From: Archilochus colubris
Lineage: Eukaryota > Chordata > Aves > Apodiformes > Trochilidae
NCBI GenBank assembly: GCA_023079485.1
Contig: CM041101.1
Coordinates: 7,653,501-7,717,500 of the forward strand
Length of the DNA stretch: 64,000 nt
Reading direction: 5' to 3'
Both the position numbers and the translations under genes were made by a program. Below, piece after piece: positions 14,701-26,700 of the stretch. The notes under the pieces were generated by a model. The model was given only the letters and a program-made list of their open reading frames with translations, did no database searches and was not told where the DNA came from. The number at the start of each line of letters is the position of its first letter. The stretch's first letter is position 1.

Positions 14701-17700
14701 ATATTGTTTGTGAAAGTGGCAGCTTCTTCAGGAGGTGTTTCCTGCTGTGCTATGGGTGTAACCTTGTCCACAAATTGCAAGAAGAATGTGAGTCTGCACT
14801 TGTACAGGCCTTTCAGTAATGTTTCCAAGATGTTTTTCAAATCTTTTAATATATATTGAGGTGCAATTTTCTGCTTCCTTGAAGAGGGGAAAAGAAATTA
14901 TGAAAATCACTTGTGTGGCTCTATTCCAGTTATTTTCCTGATATTTTTGTTCAGTTTTGTAACCTCCCCTGATGTTTGTATTATGTTTAATAGTGATATG
15001 AAAACATAATGTGCAAAATGTCTTGAATGTGACTATCCCAGGTTTTGCTGATGATAAAGTCATCCTTGCTGTTGAATACTCTGTTTATCTCACTGTATTC
15101 TCAGGTTATGCTTGTGTGACAGGGGTGGTTTAACAGGGTCAGGAACTGGGGGCATAAACATCTGGAGAGACTGGAGGGGGGAACACTGGTGTTACAGCCA
15201 CCTCTGATCAGACAGTGATGACTGTTCCATGGTCTGGATAGAATCTCTTAATTTCCACTTCTGTGAATAACTGCACTGTGTTCTGCAGGGATTCATTGCT
15301 CAGGTTTGTCAGTGCCTTTAGCATTATATGGGGTGAGTTTAGTGCTGGTAAAAAATAAGCATGCAATAAAGATAGCTGTGCTGGTAGGGTGGTTTTTTTT
15401 TGGCTTCCATTTGCTAATTGCTTTTATGAGCTGACTGCTTGATTCTTGTGTCCCTTTGCTATCACTTGGAAGTCTGGTCAGGTTTTCAACTATTCAAATG
15501 CATCTTAAGCACCACCTCTTCATTCCAAGGCTCATTTCTGCCCGAGAGTGTATAAAGTCGTGTGTGTGGCTTTCTTGAGATTGATCTTTCTACTCTGGCT
15601 CATTCTGGAAGCTGACACAATTTTTTTTTTTTTCTCCATCAGTCAAAATGACCCAGCATTCATATTCAGGATCATTCTGCCCAAGCCCTTTGAAAGCACA
15701 TTGAATTAGACCCTTTCTCTTTCCTAGAGGGCTTTTTGGTTTATTCCTTCATCAGGCAATCTGCCAGCTTCAGTATCAGCTCTTGTCTGTTACATTAGCC
15801 TGTGCAGCTTTTGATGAGTTAGACATGGGGGAGATTTCTAAATGTGATGTTTGTCAATGTTCCTTCAGCTCAGATTAGTGAAACATTAGCTTGGTTTTTC
15901 TGTAGTTGGAGAGTATTTATTTTTATTGCTATCTCTCATCCTGCTCAACAGCCTCAACTACTCCGTTCCTTTTTGTGGAGCCAATGTTATAGGTGCCTTA
16001 TCTTTGCTCTCTGCTCTTGCTTTTCCAACTATTTATCTGCTTCATCCTTAAGAGCTTTTAACCTTTCTCCTATTGATTGGAACAGACCCTGTTGGAAATT
16101 CTACAAACTCCAATGTGAGAAGTCCCTCCTTGAAGGGAAGGATCTGGCAGCGCTTGACTCGCAGAATAATTCTCCTTTGGTTTTAAGAGGCACTTAGAGA
16201 CTACAACACCAGAAAATAAACTGCTGAGTGCAGAACAGTGGCAAATGATCAGAATGTGCTGTGGCAATGACATTGAGGGACTGCTGGAAGTACTTAGAAT
16301 GTACTAAGCAAGCAAATTGATGACAGGCCCAGTTCATTAAAAAATTTTAATGGACAGGAATTGGTACGGGTTGCAGAATTGTAAAAGGTTTCTTTTTTTT
16401 TTGCTCTCTGAAATTAATTGGTCCAAACCCCTCGTATGCTTTTGCAGTAATTGGTGTGCTGCAGTGCCCCTGGCTCCAGTGTGAACCTGAACCTGGTTTT
16501 ATGTTATCAGATTGCAAATGGAGATTGGTTTGTCCAATTAGAGTTGAATCACAATGTTTTGAGATGCAGCTAATCTAATTACATTTTTATTGACTTCTCT
16601 TTTCTTTCTTTTTCGCTCTCTAAAATGTCTAGTGAGCAATAAGAAGGATTGAAAATAAACTGAGCAATGTGACCTGTCAAAAGCATTTCCATAAAACCTG
16701 AACTTTCCAGCCATCCTGTTATATCCAAACGTACTGTAGCAATTCTAGCTCCTGGATAATCACACTGTGTTTTATCTTAAGTTGATTGTTAAGAAGTCCT
16801 TTGGCTTTCTTTTCTCTTATGATGATTTTTAAATGAAAAGAAAAACTTTGTAATAAAACAGAGCCAAGGAAGGTTTTATCAGAATATGCTACTTTCCTCT
16901 GGGCTTTGTAGTGCAGCCACAAAACTTGCTGTATCTTCAAGGTCTGCCCAAGAAGAAAGGAGGTGAGGAATAAAGCAGGGTGGCTGCTTTGTCTCCTTCC
17001 AAATGGCAGAAAAATGAATGTGGAGGCAGTGGCTCTAAATAAATTTTTGCATTCAGTTATTTGAGGTTATAAGGCAACAGAACCTGGCTTAGGGCACTCT
17101 GTGTTTTGCATCCCTCATACCCAGAAGTGCTGGCTGGGACAGGAGGGGTTCAGTCCACTCCCTGCAGCTCAAGACCCACACCAAGAGCTCAGCTCCACAG
17201 CTGAAGCTGCTTTGGTGTGGGCTCCTGCTTTGACTGAATTCTAACACTTTTTTTTCTGTTGTTTTTTGTTGTTTTGGGCTTTTTAAACACAAACTCAGCA
17301 ATACTTCAAAGCATCCCTGGGAACTTTGTTGCATACATATGTTTGCTGGATCCAGCCATTGCTGATGGCAAACTTCAGCTTGAAAACAGAGAAAATTTAG
17401 ATTAAACATGGCCAGAAACTTACTCAGAGTTTTTTGATGTGCTGTGTTGTAATAATTTCTGGTTACTGCTTTCCTGCCTGGAACAGCATCAGTCTGAAAA
17501 ATAACAGATACACATGACAGCTGGAAATACCAATTTATTTGTTTTTATTTTCCATCTGCAGGAATACTGTGATTTGTTGGCAAAGTTGAAAACCATACCT
17601 TTTCCTGAAAAGCTGTTTACTTCTCAGGAGTTTTTGTTTGCTCTTTGTTTGGGTTTGGGCTTTTTTGTTTTTTTATTTGTTTTGGTTTTTTGTTTCATAA

Positions 17701-20700
17701 CAGGAGGGCAAATGCAAGCACTTATTTTACTAGGATTTCATTTTAAATAGTCCTGGAATCCGAAATGAATTAAAAGCAGAGATTATTTATCAGATTTTTT
17801 TTGCAGGACCTTTATTGCTCTCATCAGCTTTAGGCCACTAGCAGTTTACATCTTAAACATTACCCACAGTGAGTCTGAGTATTAGATCGTAGCAATAGCT
17901 GAGAACTGTTTGTTTATTCCCCTGTTTTACTCACATGATAATGGTGAGGGAGTGCAAAGCAGATTTGTAAGGGACAGAAAAATTAAGTGCTTGGGATTTT
18001 GGCTTGACTTATACATAGACATTGAGCAGAAAAATAACGTTGTCCCTCTTCCACATATCCTTCAGGTGTCAATTCTGCAGGATCTTGGTTTTATTACATC
18101 AATCACAAGCAGCTTAAGGCTTCCAAAAACATAGTCACAGACAGATGTTGAGCCTGTCTGGGGATTAGAAATATCCTCTTCCATTAAGTATAAATTAACT
18201 TAATCACCAGGTATGAAAGATAAGCAGCATAAACATCATTCCCTGAAGCTTTCATTAAAATTAAAATTCTATTTAAAACTAGGCTCACATTTTCTATGAC
18301 TTGATCCCCCTTCAAACAGATTATATCTGCTGTAAATTTTACAATGACAGAGTGACAGAAATTCATGTATTGGGGGCAGTGATGCTCTCTGTAATGCAAC
18401 TCCTGCTGCTTGTCATGATTTAGCAGAGGAGCTGATTGGCTTCTTTTTAAGAAATAATTGCTCTCAAGTCTGAAAAAAATGAGAAAGCACTGAAACTGCC
18501 TAGCACCCAGTTGCCAGAAAATGAAAGCATCAAGGCCCATGACTTAAGAGCAGTGTGATCATCAGCAGTGTTGTTTTGTGTGTGCAGAATTCACCTCCTT
18601 TCACAGGAGGATTATTGCTGAGGAAATGCAATCACCCCCCTGCATTCTCCTCCACTGCATGACAGGGGAAAGCTCCTTGGCTCCCCTCAAATAACCATGA
18701 TTGCTTTCTAAGAATTATTTCCACATGGGGAAGAATACCGTGGGGTTTAGGGTTTTTTTGTGTTCCACTGGAAGACACTTGGTGGTCTAATTTAGTGTTT
18801 GTTTCAGTATAATATCAGGCTTTACAACTGGTTTGACTTTGTAGTATCCTGTATTGCTGTTTTTAAGCCACACTTTTCTAAAGAAAAAAAAGTGGAGGAA
18901 TAATGAGGTGCATGAGTACCTTAAAAGCAAATAGTGAACATAAATCTCCAAGGAATATTAAAAGTTATCTCCACAAAGAAGAAAGAAAAAAAAAGTCCAT
19001 ATTTAATGATCTTGTCCTGTAATAATTTTGTGCTAGAGTGGAACTAAGTCCTTTCAATGCAGGCTTTGCATTACTTACCCATTAATTCATTAGAGTAATG
19101 CCATATTTTCTGCAGCACTCAAATAGATGAGGGGTAATAGCTTAAGCATTCACTGCTTCTGTTACATTAAAAGTATTAAATCTTTAATGCAAACTGATAT
19201 TACCATTATTATTAAAAAAAAAAAAAAAAAAAAAAAAAGAAGTTCAAAATAAAGAATCCCGATTAATAATTAGGAAATAACAGTTTTTGCAGCTGATTGC
19301 ACCTGAGACTCCTCAAATGCCTTTCCTCACTTTCATGGTTTAAACTATGTATTAGGAAGTGCTGTAGAAATCAAAACTGGGGTCAAGTGCAGTCCTTCCA
19401 TCCAGCTGGGTGTTCATCCCAGGAGTGCAGTCTCTGCTTTGTGTCTCCAGGGATGTCTCCTCCTTGCTCTGCTGGTTCCTGGCACCTCCTGGCTTTAAAA
19501 ACTTGCAGGGATGGATGGGGCTTCCACCACCTCTCTGGGCATCCTGTGCCAGTGTCTCACCACCCCATGGTGAAAAACTTCCACCTATATCTCATCTAAA
19601 TCTCCTCTAGTTTGGCAGTGCCAAGTACACCAGGCAGTGGTACTTGCATGCCTTTAAAATCAGGCATGCTGATGTTAAAACTATTGCAGGACTTTGATTT
19701 TTTTTTTTCTACTCTCTTTGTCCCAGGCAAAACACAGAGTGACAGTGGATCAAGCTTTACCAGTGCTATAGTGAAAGGCTGGGCTGGAAAGGAGGGAATG
19801 CTAGGTTTAAACTATGTATTAGGAAGTGCTATAGAAATCAAAACTGGGGTCAAGTGCAATCCTTCCATCCAGCTGGGTGTTCATCCCAGGAGTGCAGTCT
19901 CTGCTCTGTGTCTCCCAGGGATGTTTCCTCCCTGCTCTGCTGCTCTGCTGGTTCCTGGCACCATCTGGCAAGGTAGAAGTTGAGCAAACCCAGATTTAGC
20001 TGCAGTGTTGCTGCTGATTTCCAAACCTGTTGGAAATCAGGTTTGAAATAGTTTACTGGATTGAGTTTCGTTTTAAATTCCAAAGGATTTAACACAGTTT
20101 TTTACATGAGCTTCTCAAGGTTTTGAGTTTGGAAACTCCAGTCTTTCCTGTCTGTGATATGGAAGTATCTGTAATATTCTTATTGTGGCTTTTTGTGTCT
20201 TGTGGGGTGGAGCAAGTCAGGACCCACAGTTAAGTTTCTAAGTCTTGGAAACACTTAACTGGCAATGTGTTAGGCAGCAAACTTGGGGAGTCTTTTGTTT
20301 TCTTTCAGAAGCTATTCAATCCTTAATGAAAAGCAATTATTCTTATAATAAATGCACCCAATCTGGAGGGGCAGCAAACCATCCTCAGGAAAGGGACTGA
20401 TGTCTGGGGAGCTCAGTGCATGGCAAAAAACTGAATCCCCTGGGACAGAAAATGGGCAACTGCTGCCACTCATCTTCAAGAAGCTGATAAAGTGTTTTGG
20501 TTTTGTTAAGCAAATGGCAAGGCCAGGGAGTACATTTTGAATTTGTCCTTGGGTTCACCTACAAAGTGTTGCCAGCTCTCAGGAGCAACCCCAGTGTGTT
20601 CCATCCCTTACACCCTGCAGAGCTAAAGCAGTGTGAGGCTTTCAAGGTGCAGGTAAAGCTGGATGTGGTCCTGTTCATGATATAGTTAAAATTGAAGTGA

Positions 20701-23700
20701 TTTTTTTCTTCTAACTGGGAGAGAATGTGGTTTTTTTCTTCTTTGAGAGATGGAAATTCCAACTGCTTTCAGCACCTTCTGCTTCCAGGAGGCAGGACAG
20801 CTGCTGCATTTTCAATATGTATTTTGGATGATGTGAAGTTAGTTGTCTGCCAACAGCATGGTGATTATCAATCCTTCTTTTCCATGTCATGGATTCTGCT
20901 CTTTGGAATTTGGACTCTTTACTGTGGTTGCTTTGACTCCTCCAAAGCATTCCCAAAATACTGAATAAACTATATAAAAGCAATAATGTTTCTAACATAC
21001 GTTCAAAAATCTCTTACTCTGTGGGCTTTAATATTCTTGTAATACTTTTATTTTTTTGTAACTTTATTATTATTTTGAAAGGAGGAAGTTCTAGTGCTGT
21101 CCATGTGTTTTACCTTGCCAGAGGGTGAAGAGGAAATGAATATTCAGTTTCTTCAAAATGGAACTTGCAAGTGGCCAGTAGAAAACCAGTGCTCATTATT
21201 CACACAACAGGCAGCCAAACTGTGACACTTCTTGCTGTCACATACTGTGAGTGCTGGGACTCTGTGTTTAATAAAAGTAATGGGATTAGTTCATAAGAGA
21301 AAATTCCTGGCTGGTTTATAATGCATGGATGCTGCTCTGGCTTTGTCTTACTGTTTCCTAAAGGATTTATTTCCAAGAATGGGAACACGAACATATTTCA
21401 TACCTGCAAACTTCAGGAACAAAACATGGTTCTGTTTCTTGTGAGGTCCCCATATGTAGTCTGGTGATAAATGGGTTGGTATAAAGATTTGTCATGCAAA
21501 ATACTCTCTGCTTTTAACTATGTTAGCATGGTTCTTGCTTTGAGAATAGAGGCTCAGCTGAGGGAATAATTACAGCTTCAGAATCCAGAACATAGTATTT
21601 TCTTTTATTAGGTAAGCAGTTGTCAGCTGATACCAAAATTGCTTAATTTATACTTCTAACAATGCCCTAAATGTTAAATATATCAAGTGAGCCTTCTTAG
21701 AAATACTAATATTGTTATTTCTACCCAATTTTTCTCTGAACTTTATAGCTAAATTTTATATACAAGTACACAAAATGCTGCAATTTTTTGAAGCCTTTAA
21801 TTAGTAGTTGCAAATTTGTTTGTCCCTTATCAACTTGCATTTGCATAAAGATTAAGGCCATTTGGAATGAAAGGGATAAAACATAGATGGAGGAAACATT
21901 AATAAATTAGTAATCATGTATAAAAGATAAGTAGTCTTCGATGTCATTTCCATAAGCTTTATTAAAATTGAAATTCTTTTTTTTAAAGATGCTGCTAATA
22001 TTTGCTCTGCAGTTGATGGTTTCTAAAGAGAGGTCTGTCATGAGGTGCAGAATTAGAGAAATTAATGTATCGAGGTCAGACATTAGTATGGAAATTAAGC
22101 TTTGCTTTTATTCTGGATGGCAACAGCAGCATTACCTTCTATTTGACCTTTCATTCATTGAGCCTGACTCAGCTCTGTCAGTCAAACCCATTAATCCTAA
22201 GGAGCAGCACTGAAGTGCAGGGCTCAGCTTTCTTCTCCTCCCCTTGCCTGCTGGAATCCCCTGGGAACAGAGCTGCTGGAGGGACCCTGGGTGAGGTTCT
22301 CTGCCTGCAGGTTTGGTGCAGAATTCTGGAGTTTCTGATCCTTTCCTCCCAAGCTCCCTGCAGCACTTGGCCATGGGCATTTTGCATGATTTTTAGGGAA
22401 ACCAGGGCTGGGTGGTAGCTCCAAGGGGAAGCTCTGACAACACAGCGTGGAAGATGTTTCTTGGAAGTCACTTTCTGGAGTAAGGAAGGGCTGGATGGGG
22501 GTGTAGGAGCTTTCAGCAGGCAACAGGACAAAAATAGAATTGTGTTTTTCAATGGACTGGTGAGTTGATGGTAGGAATGGAGGTGAAACCTCCCCATATC
22601 TTGTGGTTGTTGGATTTGGAGCTGTTATTTCTGCTTTTTGTAGCTGTAGTGCCAATGCTGCCCCTGGCCTTTGGGTGGGTGACCCGTGGGTGCTGTGGCA
22701 TCCTGCCCACCCTGATGTGGGGCTGGCAGCAGAACGCAGAGGGAAATGCCATGGTGCCTGGCAAGAGAGTGCCATTTATCTTCAACTAGGGCAAAAAAAT
22801 AGGTTGTGCAGGGTTTCATTGCAGAAATGTACAGATCACAGCAAAATTCTGTTTTTACAGACACCCAGTCTGGCTGTAATATAGCTGGTGAGGCAGTTTG
22901 TCTTAATTAGCAGTGTTGAGATCACACTGAGATTGGGTGCATACAAGTGTGTTGAATAGATCTACAGAGAATAAACTTTGATTGTAGTACTGGTGATAGC
23001 AGGGGAGAACTGTGCTCTGCAGGCAGTGGAAGTGTTTGCAGTTAAACTGAGTGTGTGGAATTTCCAATGGGACAGAGCTGGACAAACTCTGGTGCAGGTT
23101 TGCTCAAGAAAGTCTGGAAAAGGATTTATTAAAAGCCCCAAGTATAACTATCACTGTAATTCAAGTTAGATGAGCAAATGAATTAAGATCTTGTGCTTGA
23201 GAAAAGGAAACCTGAAAAAGTCCTAAGGGGGGGGGGGGGAAGCAAGAGAACAGAAAGTTTTATGATTTGTTTTCAAAGCAAGAACCTGTAAAAGAAAATG
23301 AAGAACTATAGTACTTTTTTTTTTTTCCTCCAAAGCTGATCCCTTTACCAGTCTCTTCAGCATTTTTATGAGTAAAAGAAAGTAAAGCTTTCAGTATTGC
23401 TTTATATTTTTTTAACTTGAAAACATTAATGATGAATGAATAGTGTTCAACCCAAAACACTCTTGAATTTAGAACAAGAAAGGGTTTCAGGGCTCCCAGG
23501 CATCATTAAAACAAGACTTATGTTACAAACAACACAACCTTCTCTCCTACAGAGTACACAGTTTCCCATTTGGCCAACTGGCTGAAGTTATGAACATTTA
23601 AATTAATGAGCAGACCTTTTAATCTGAAAAGTTGAAGCCTGTGTGTGCTTATTTCTTGGCAGGAGGTGCTCTTGCTCTTTCAGCAGCCAGAGGGTACTCA

Positions 23701-26700
23701 ATGGCCCTGGAACCACCATCCCATCTTACATGAGAAAGAACAAAACTAATAATTTACTACTTCAAGCTTTACTTAACTAAAGACAACTTTGCTAAAGACA
23801 ACTTAAGACTGCTGTCTGCAGTGAAGTGGAACATTACCCAAGCACTACCTAAGATTTTTATTTTTAAAGGCTTTTTGTCTTAAAAACTGATCACATTTAC
23901 AGGTACTTGGTATGGATCTGCTGCCAGTTTTTTCTGTCTTGTGTGAATTCTACTTGTTCTTGATGATGGGTGCTTAGAAAAATGACTGGAAAGCAAATGC
24001 AAACCTGGATATGCTTAGTGCACCCCAGATAATTACCATCAGCTATCAGACTTTCTGAACTTCCGAGAGCAGCAATCTTGAGTTTTATCTCAATATGTCA
24101 AACAAAGGATTAAAAAAAAAAAGGTAAAAATATGTCATGCTGAACAAACATGTAGCATTTGTTTCAGAACACCATTATCTTCATCAGCTTTCTTTAGGGA
24201 ATTTGGCAGCAACAATGAAGATGAAATAATGTATTTTGACAGTATGCACAGAGGAGTTGAAGAAAAAATAATGGGATTGCCCAGAAATTGTCTTCTGAAT
24301 GGTGCCAGTCTGCATTTATGTGAACCATATTGCTTCTGAATATATTAGAATTTCCGCTTTGCAAATATATCTGGCTGCACTTTTTCTACCTTGCTTATCA
24401 GGGAAAGGAAAGGCTTCTAATCATTACTGGAAAATAAGTTTAGTCTCAGATTATTGCAGTCTCTCAACATTTCCTATTAAATGTTCCATGAAATTCCATG
24501 AAACTCATCTTCTTCCTACAAAACTAAATATGTTTGCTGATAGAAACTGTGTTGGTATTACCTGGTGTTTCCTTGTCTGTGGGGAAGACACGAGCTTGTA
24601 AAGACTTTTTGAAAGGAATCTGGATGTTCTCCAGCATCAGAGGGAATCTGGGCTGAGAAAAACAATTTCTGTGTTACAGGGAGGGGAGGAGGAAGGTTGA
24701 CATGTATGGCTTTGAATGCTCAACTGTGTGGATTAAAAAAAAAATCATCTGCCATTTTAGAGAAAAATTACTCAGTGGGGCTCAGTTTTTTACCTCTGTT
24801 ACTTTTTTTTTTAGTGATCTAAGGAGCATTACTGGTTAAGAGAAGGAAAAGTAAGAGCTTGCAGTGACCAGGCACCCACTCTGAACTTCTTGGTGTGGTG
24901 AACCCCAGAATTTGATAAAAGAGAGGATTAGTGTAGAAGATAAAACTTCAAATGTTACAGAAAAAAGATGTGATTGTGCCCAGCTCCCAGTCTGTGCAAG
25001 GGGAGGCAGGGGTAGCTCTCCCAGTTCCCCTGCATCTCTGTCCATCAGAGAATGGGCTGCTCATCATCCTTCTAACTCCTACAGCATAATTTCTGCCTTA
25101 GTATCTGTCTTGATTTTTCATTATTGTAAAGATCCCATAAAATAATGTTTGAGAAATAATAATAATTAAAAAAAACAAACAAACAAACAAAAAAAACCCC
25201 AAACCTCATTAAGGCTAATGTAAAACCCAATTATTTTGTGTGCTACAGGTGTCAGACTCTGGATCCGGTGTCAGAAGCCAAGGAGGAGGTGCTGGAGGCT
25301 GGACAGGAGCAGGATGGTGGCCGTGGTCCTGAGCCTGGGCTCCCTTCCCTCTGCCTCAAGCAAGTGTTCCCCAAGTATGCCAAGCAGTTCAGCCACCTGA
25401 GGCTGGTGGACAGGGTGGCTGCGCTCTTCATCCGCTTCCTGGGTGTCAAAGGGACAACCAAGCTGGGCCCAACGGGGTTCCGAACCTTTATAAGGTCAGT
25501 GAGGTGCAGGGGTCCTGAGGAATTGCTTGGAATGGAGCCCAGAAGTCAGAACCCTCCTCCCTCCCCTGACTTGGTGGGGCAACACTGCTGCTGCTGAGAT
25601 TGGAAAGCGTGTAAATCAGGATGGAATTGGGCATTTTCCTAGGAAAGAGGCAGCTCTTTGGTTTGCTTGCATGTAAATGACTGTCACGGTTTAACACTGG
25701 CCCGGCAATTAGACCGAGTACCAGACGCTCTCTATTAATCTCTCTCTCCTCCTTGATAAAGAAAGGAGAGAGAATAAGGGAGAGAGACTGATGGGTTTTA
25801 AACTAAACTACACAGCTTTAATGAAACAGTAATGATAAATAGGAAAAATTACTAAATATATACAAATACACAGGAAAATGGATACCACGTTCCTCCCCCC
25901 TTTCCCCCAATAACTCTCACGTCACCACCGAGGCTGCAGGGCAGCCCTGGGAAAGTCCAGGCTGGAATCCTGGGGTCAGCAGCAGTTGGAGCTGGAGGCA
26001 GGAACACAGAGATTCAGGCTGGCATGGATCAGGAGCACAGGCAGAGGAATGGATGGGATCCTCCCAGGATGCCGGGTGAAGGAAAGGAAGGGCAGGAGCT
26101 GGAAGCTGGAAGCAGGAAATCTGGCTTGGCCCTTGTGATGCCTCAAATTTATACTGAGTATGATGTATATGGGATGGAATACTCTGTTTGGTCAGTTCTG
26201 GCATCTATCTTGTCTGTTCCTCCCCAAAGGAGGGTTGCAGGTGAGACCTCTTTATCCTCCTGGACGGTGAAGTGTTCTCATCAGAGCTGAGCAGTGTCCT
26301 TGGCTCTGCATACCAGTCTCTAGCAGTAACTATAACCATCAAGTGTTATCAGTCCTAGAAGCACACACTGTCTGAGAAACTTGCTGTTAATTTCAGCAAG
26401 TGCAACTACTTACAAGAGACTTAGCTAAAAGCAAAAGTACAAAACAGAAAATCACCTTTATCTTGGCCCAAACTAGGACAATGACTTCTGATCAGGCTCT
26501 GTAGATCCTTCTAATCACACTGTTGCTCCTTGCAGTCCCAAAGTTGGAGGGAGGTTGGAGCAAGGAGGGAAAAATCCTCCTTAGTATACTGTGATAGGAG
26601 CAGAGGGAATGGATGGAAGCTGCACCAGGGGAGGTTTAGGCTGAATGTTAGGAAATATTTTTTCACTGAGAGGGTTGTCAGGCATTGGAATGGACTGCCC

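Larger units (their letters stand above)
10373..25248 (+). other. TTLL11: TTLL11 large 14.9-kb intron
   Basis: AT-rich intron between the exons at 10254-10372 and 25249-25494. The reading phase (CA + G = Gln) joins the two exons directly, so no coding exon is required in between. It holds a CR1 fragment (19500-19613), a local duplication (19337-19492 and 19804-19969), a related element pair (18198-18380 and 21905-22080), a perfect hairpin (20014-20040), a poly-A run and a poly-G run. The rest shows nothing I can name. Confidence 0.85.

Noticed and set aside
19214..19238. Poly-A tail of a processed pseudogene or SINE
   Set aside because: No recognisable retroposed body, target duplication or RNA-polymerase-III box next to the A run.
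22178..22884. Cluster of 74-183 codon frames on both strands in the large TTLL11 intron
   Set aside because: Mutually overlapping frames in several phases, no similarity, and the flanking TTLL11 exons join in frame without an exon here.
25917..26290. Frames of 88-95 codons in 25.9-26.3 kb
   Set aside because: They fall within the non-coding solo LTR; no retroviral gag, pol or env similarity.
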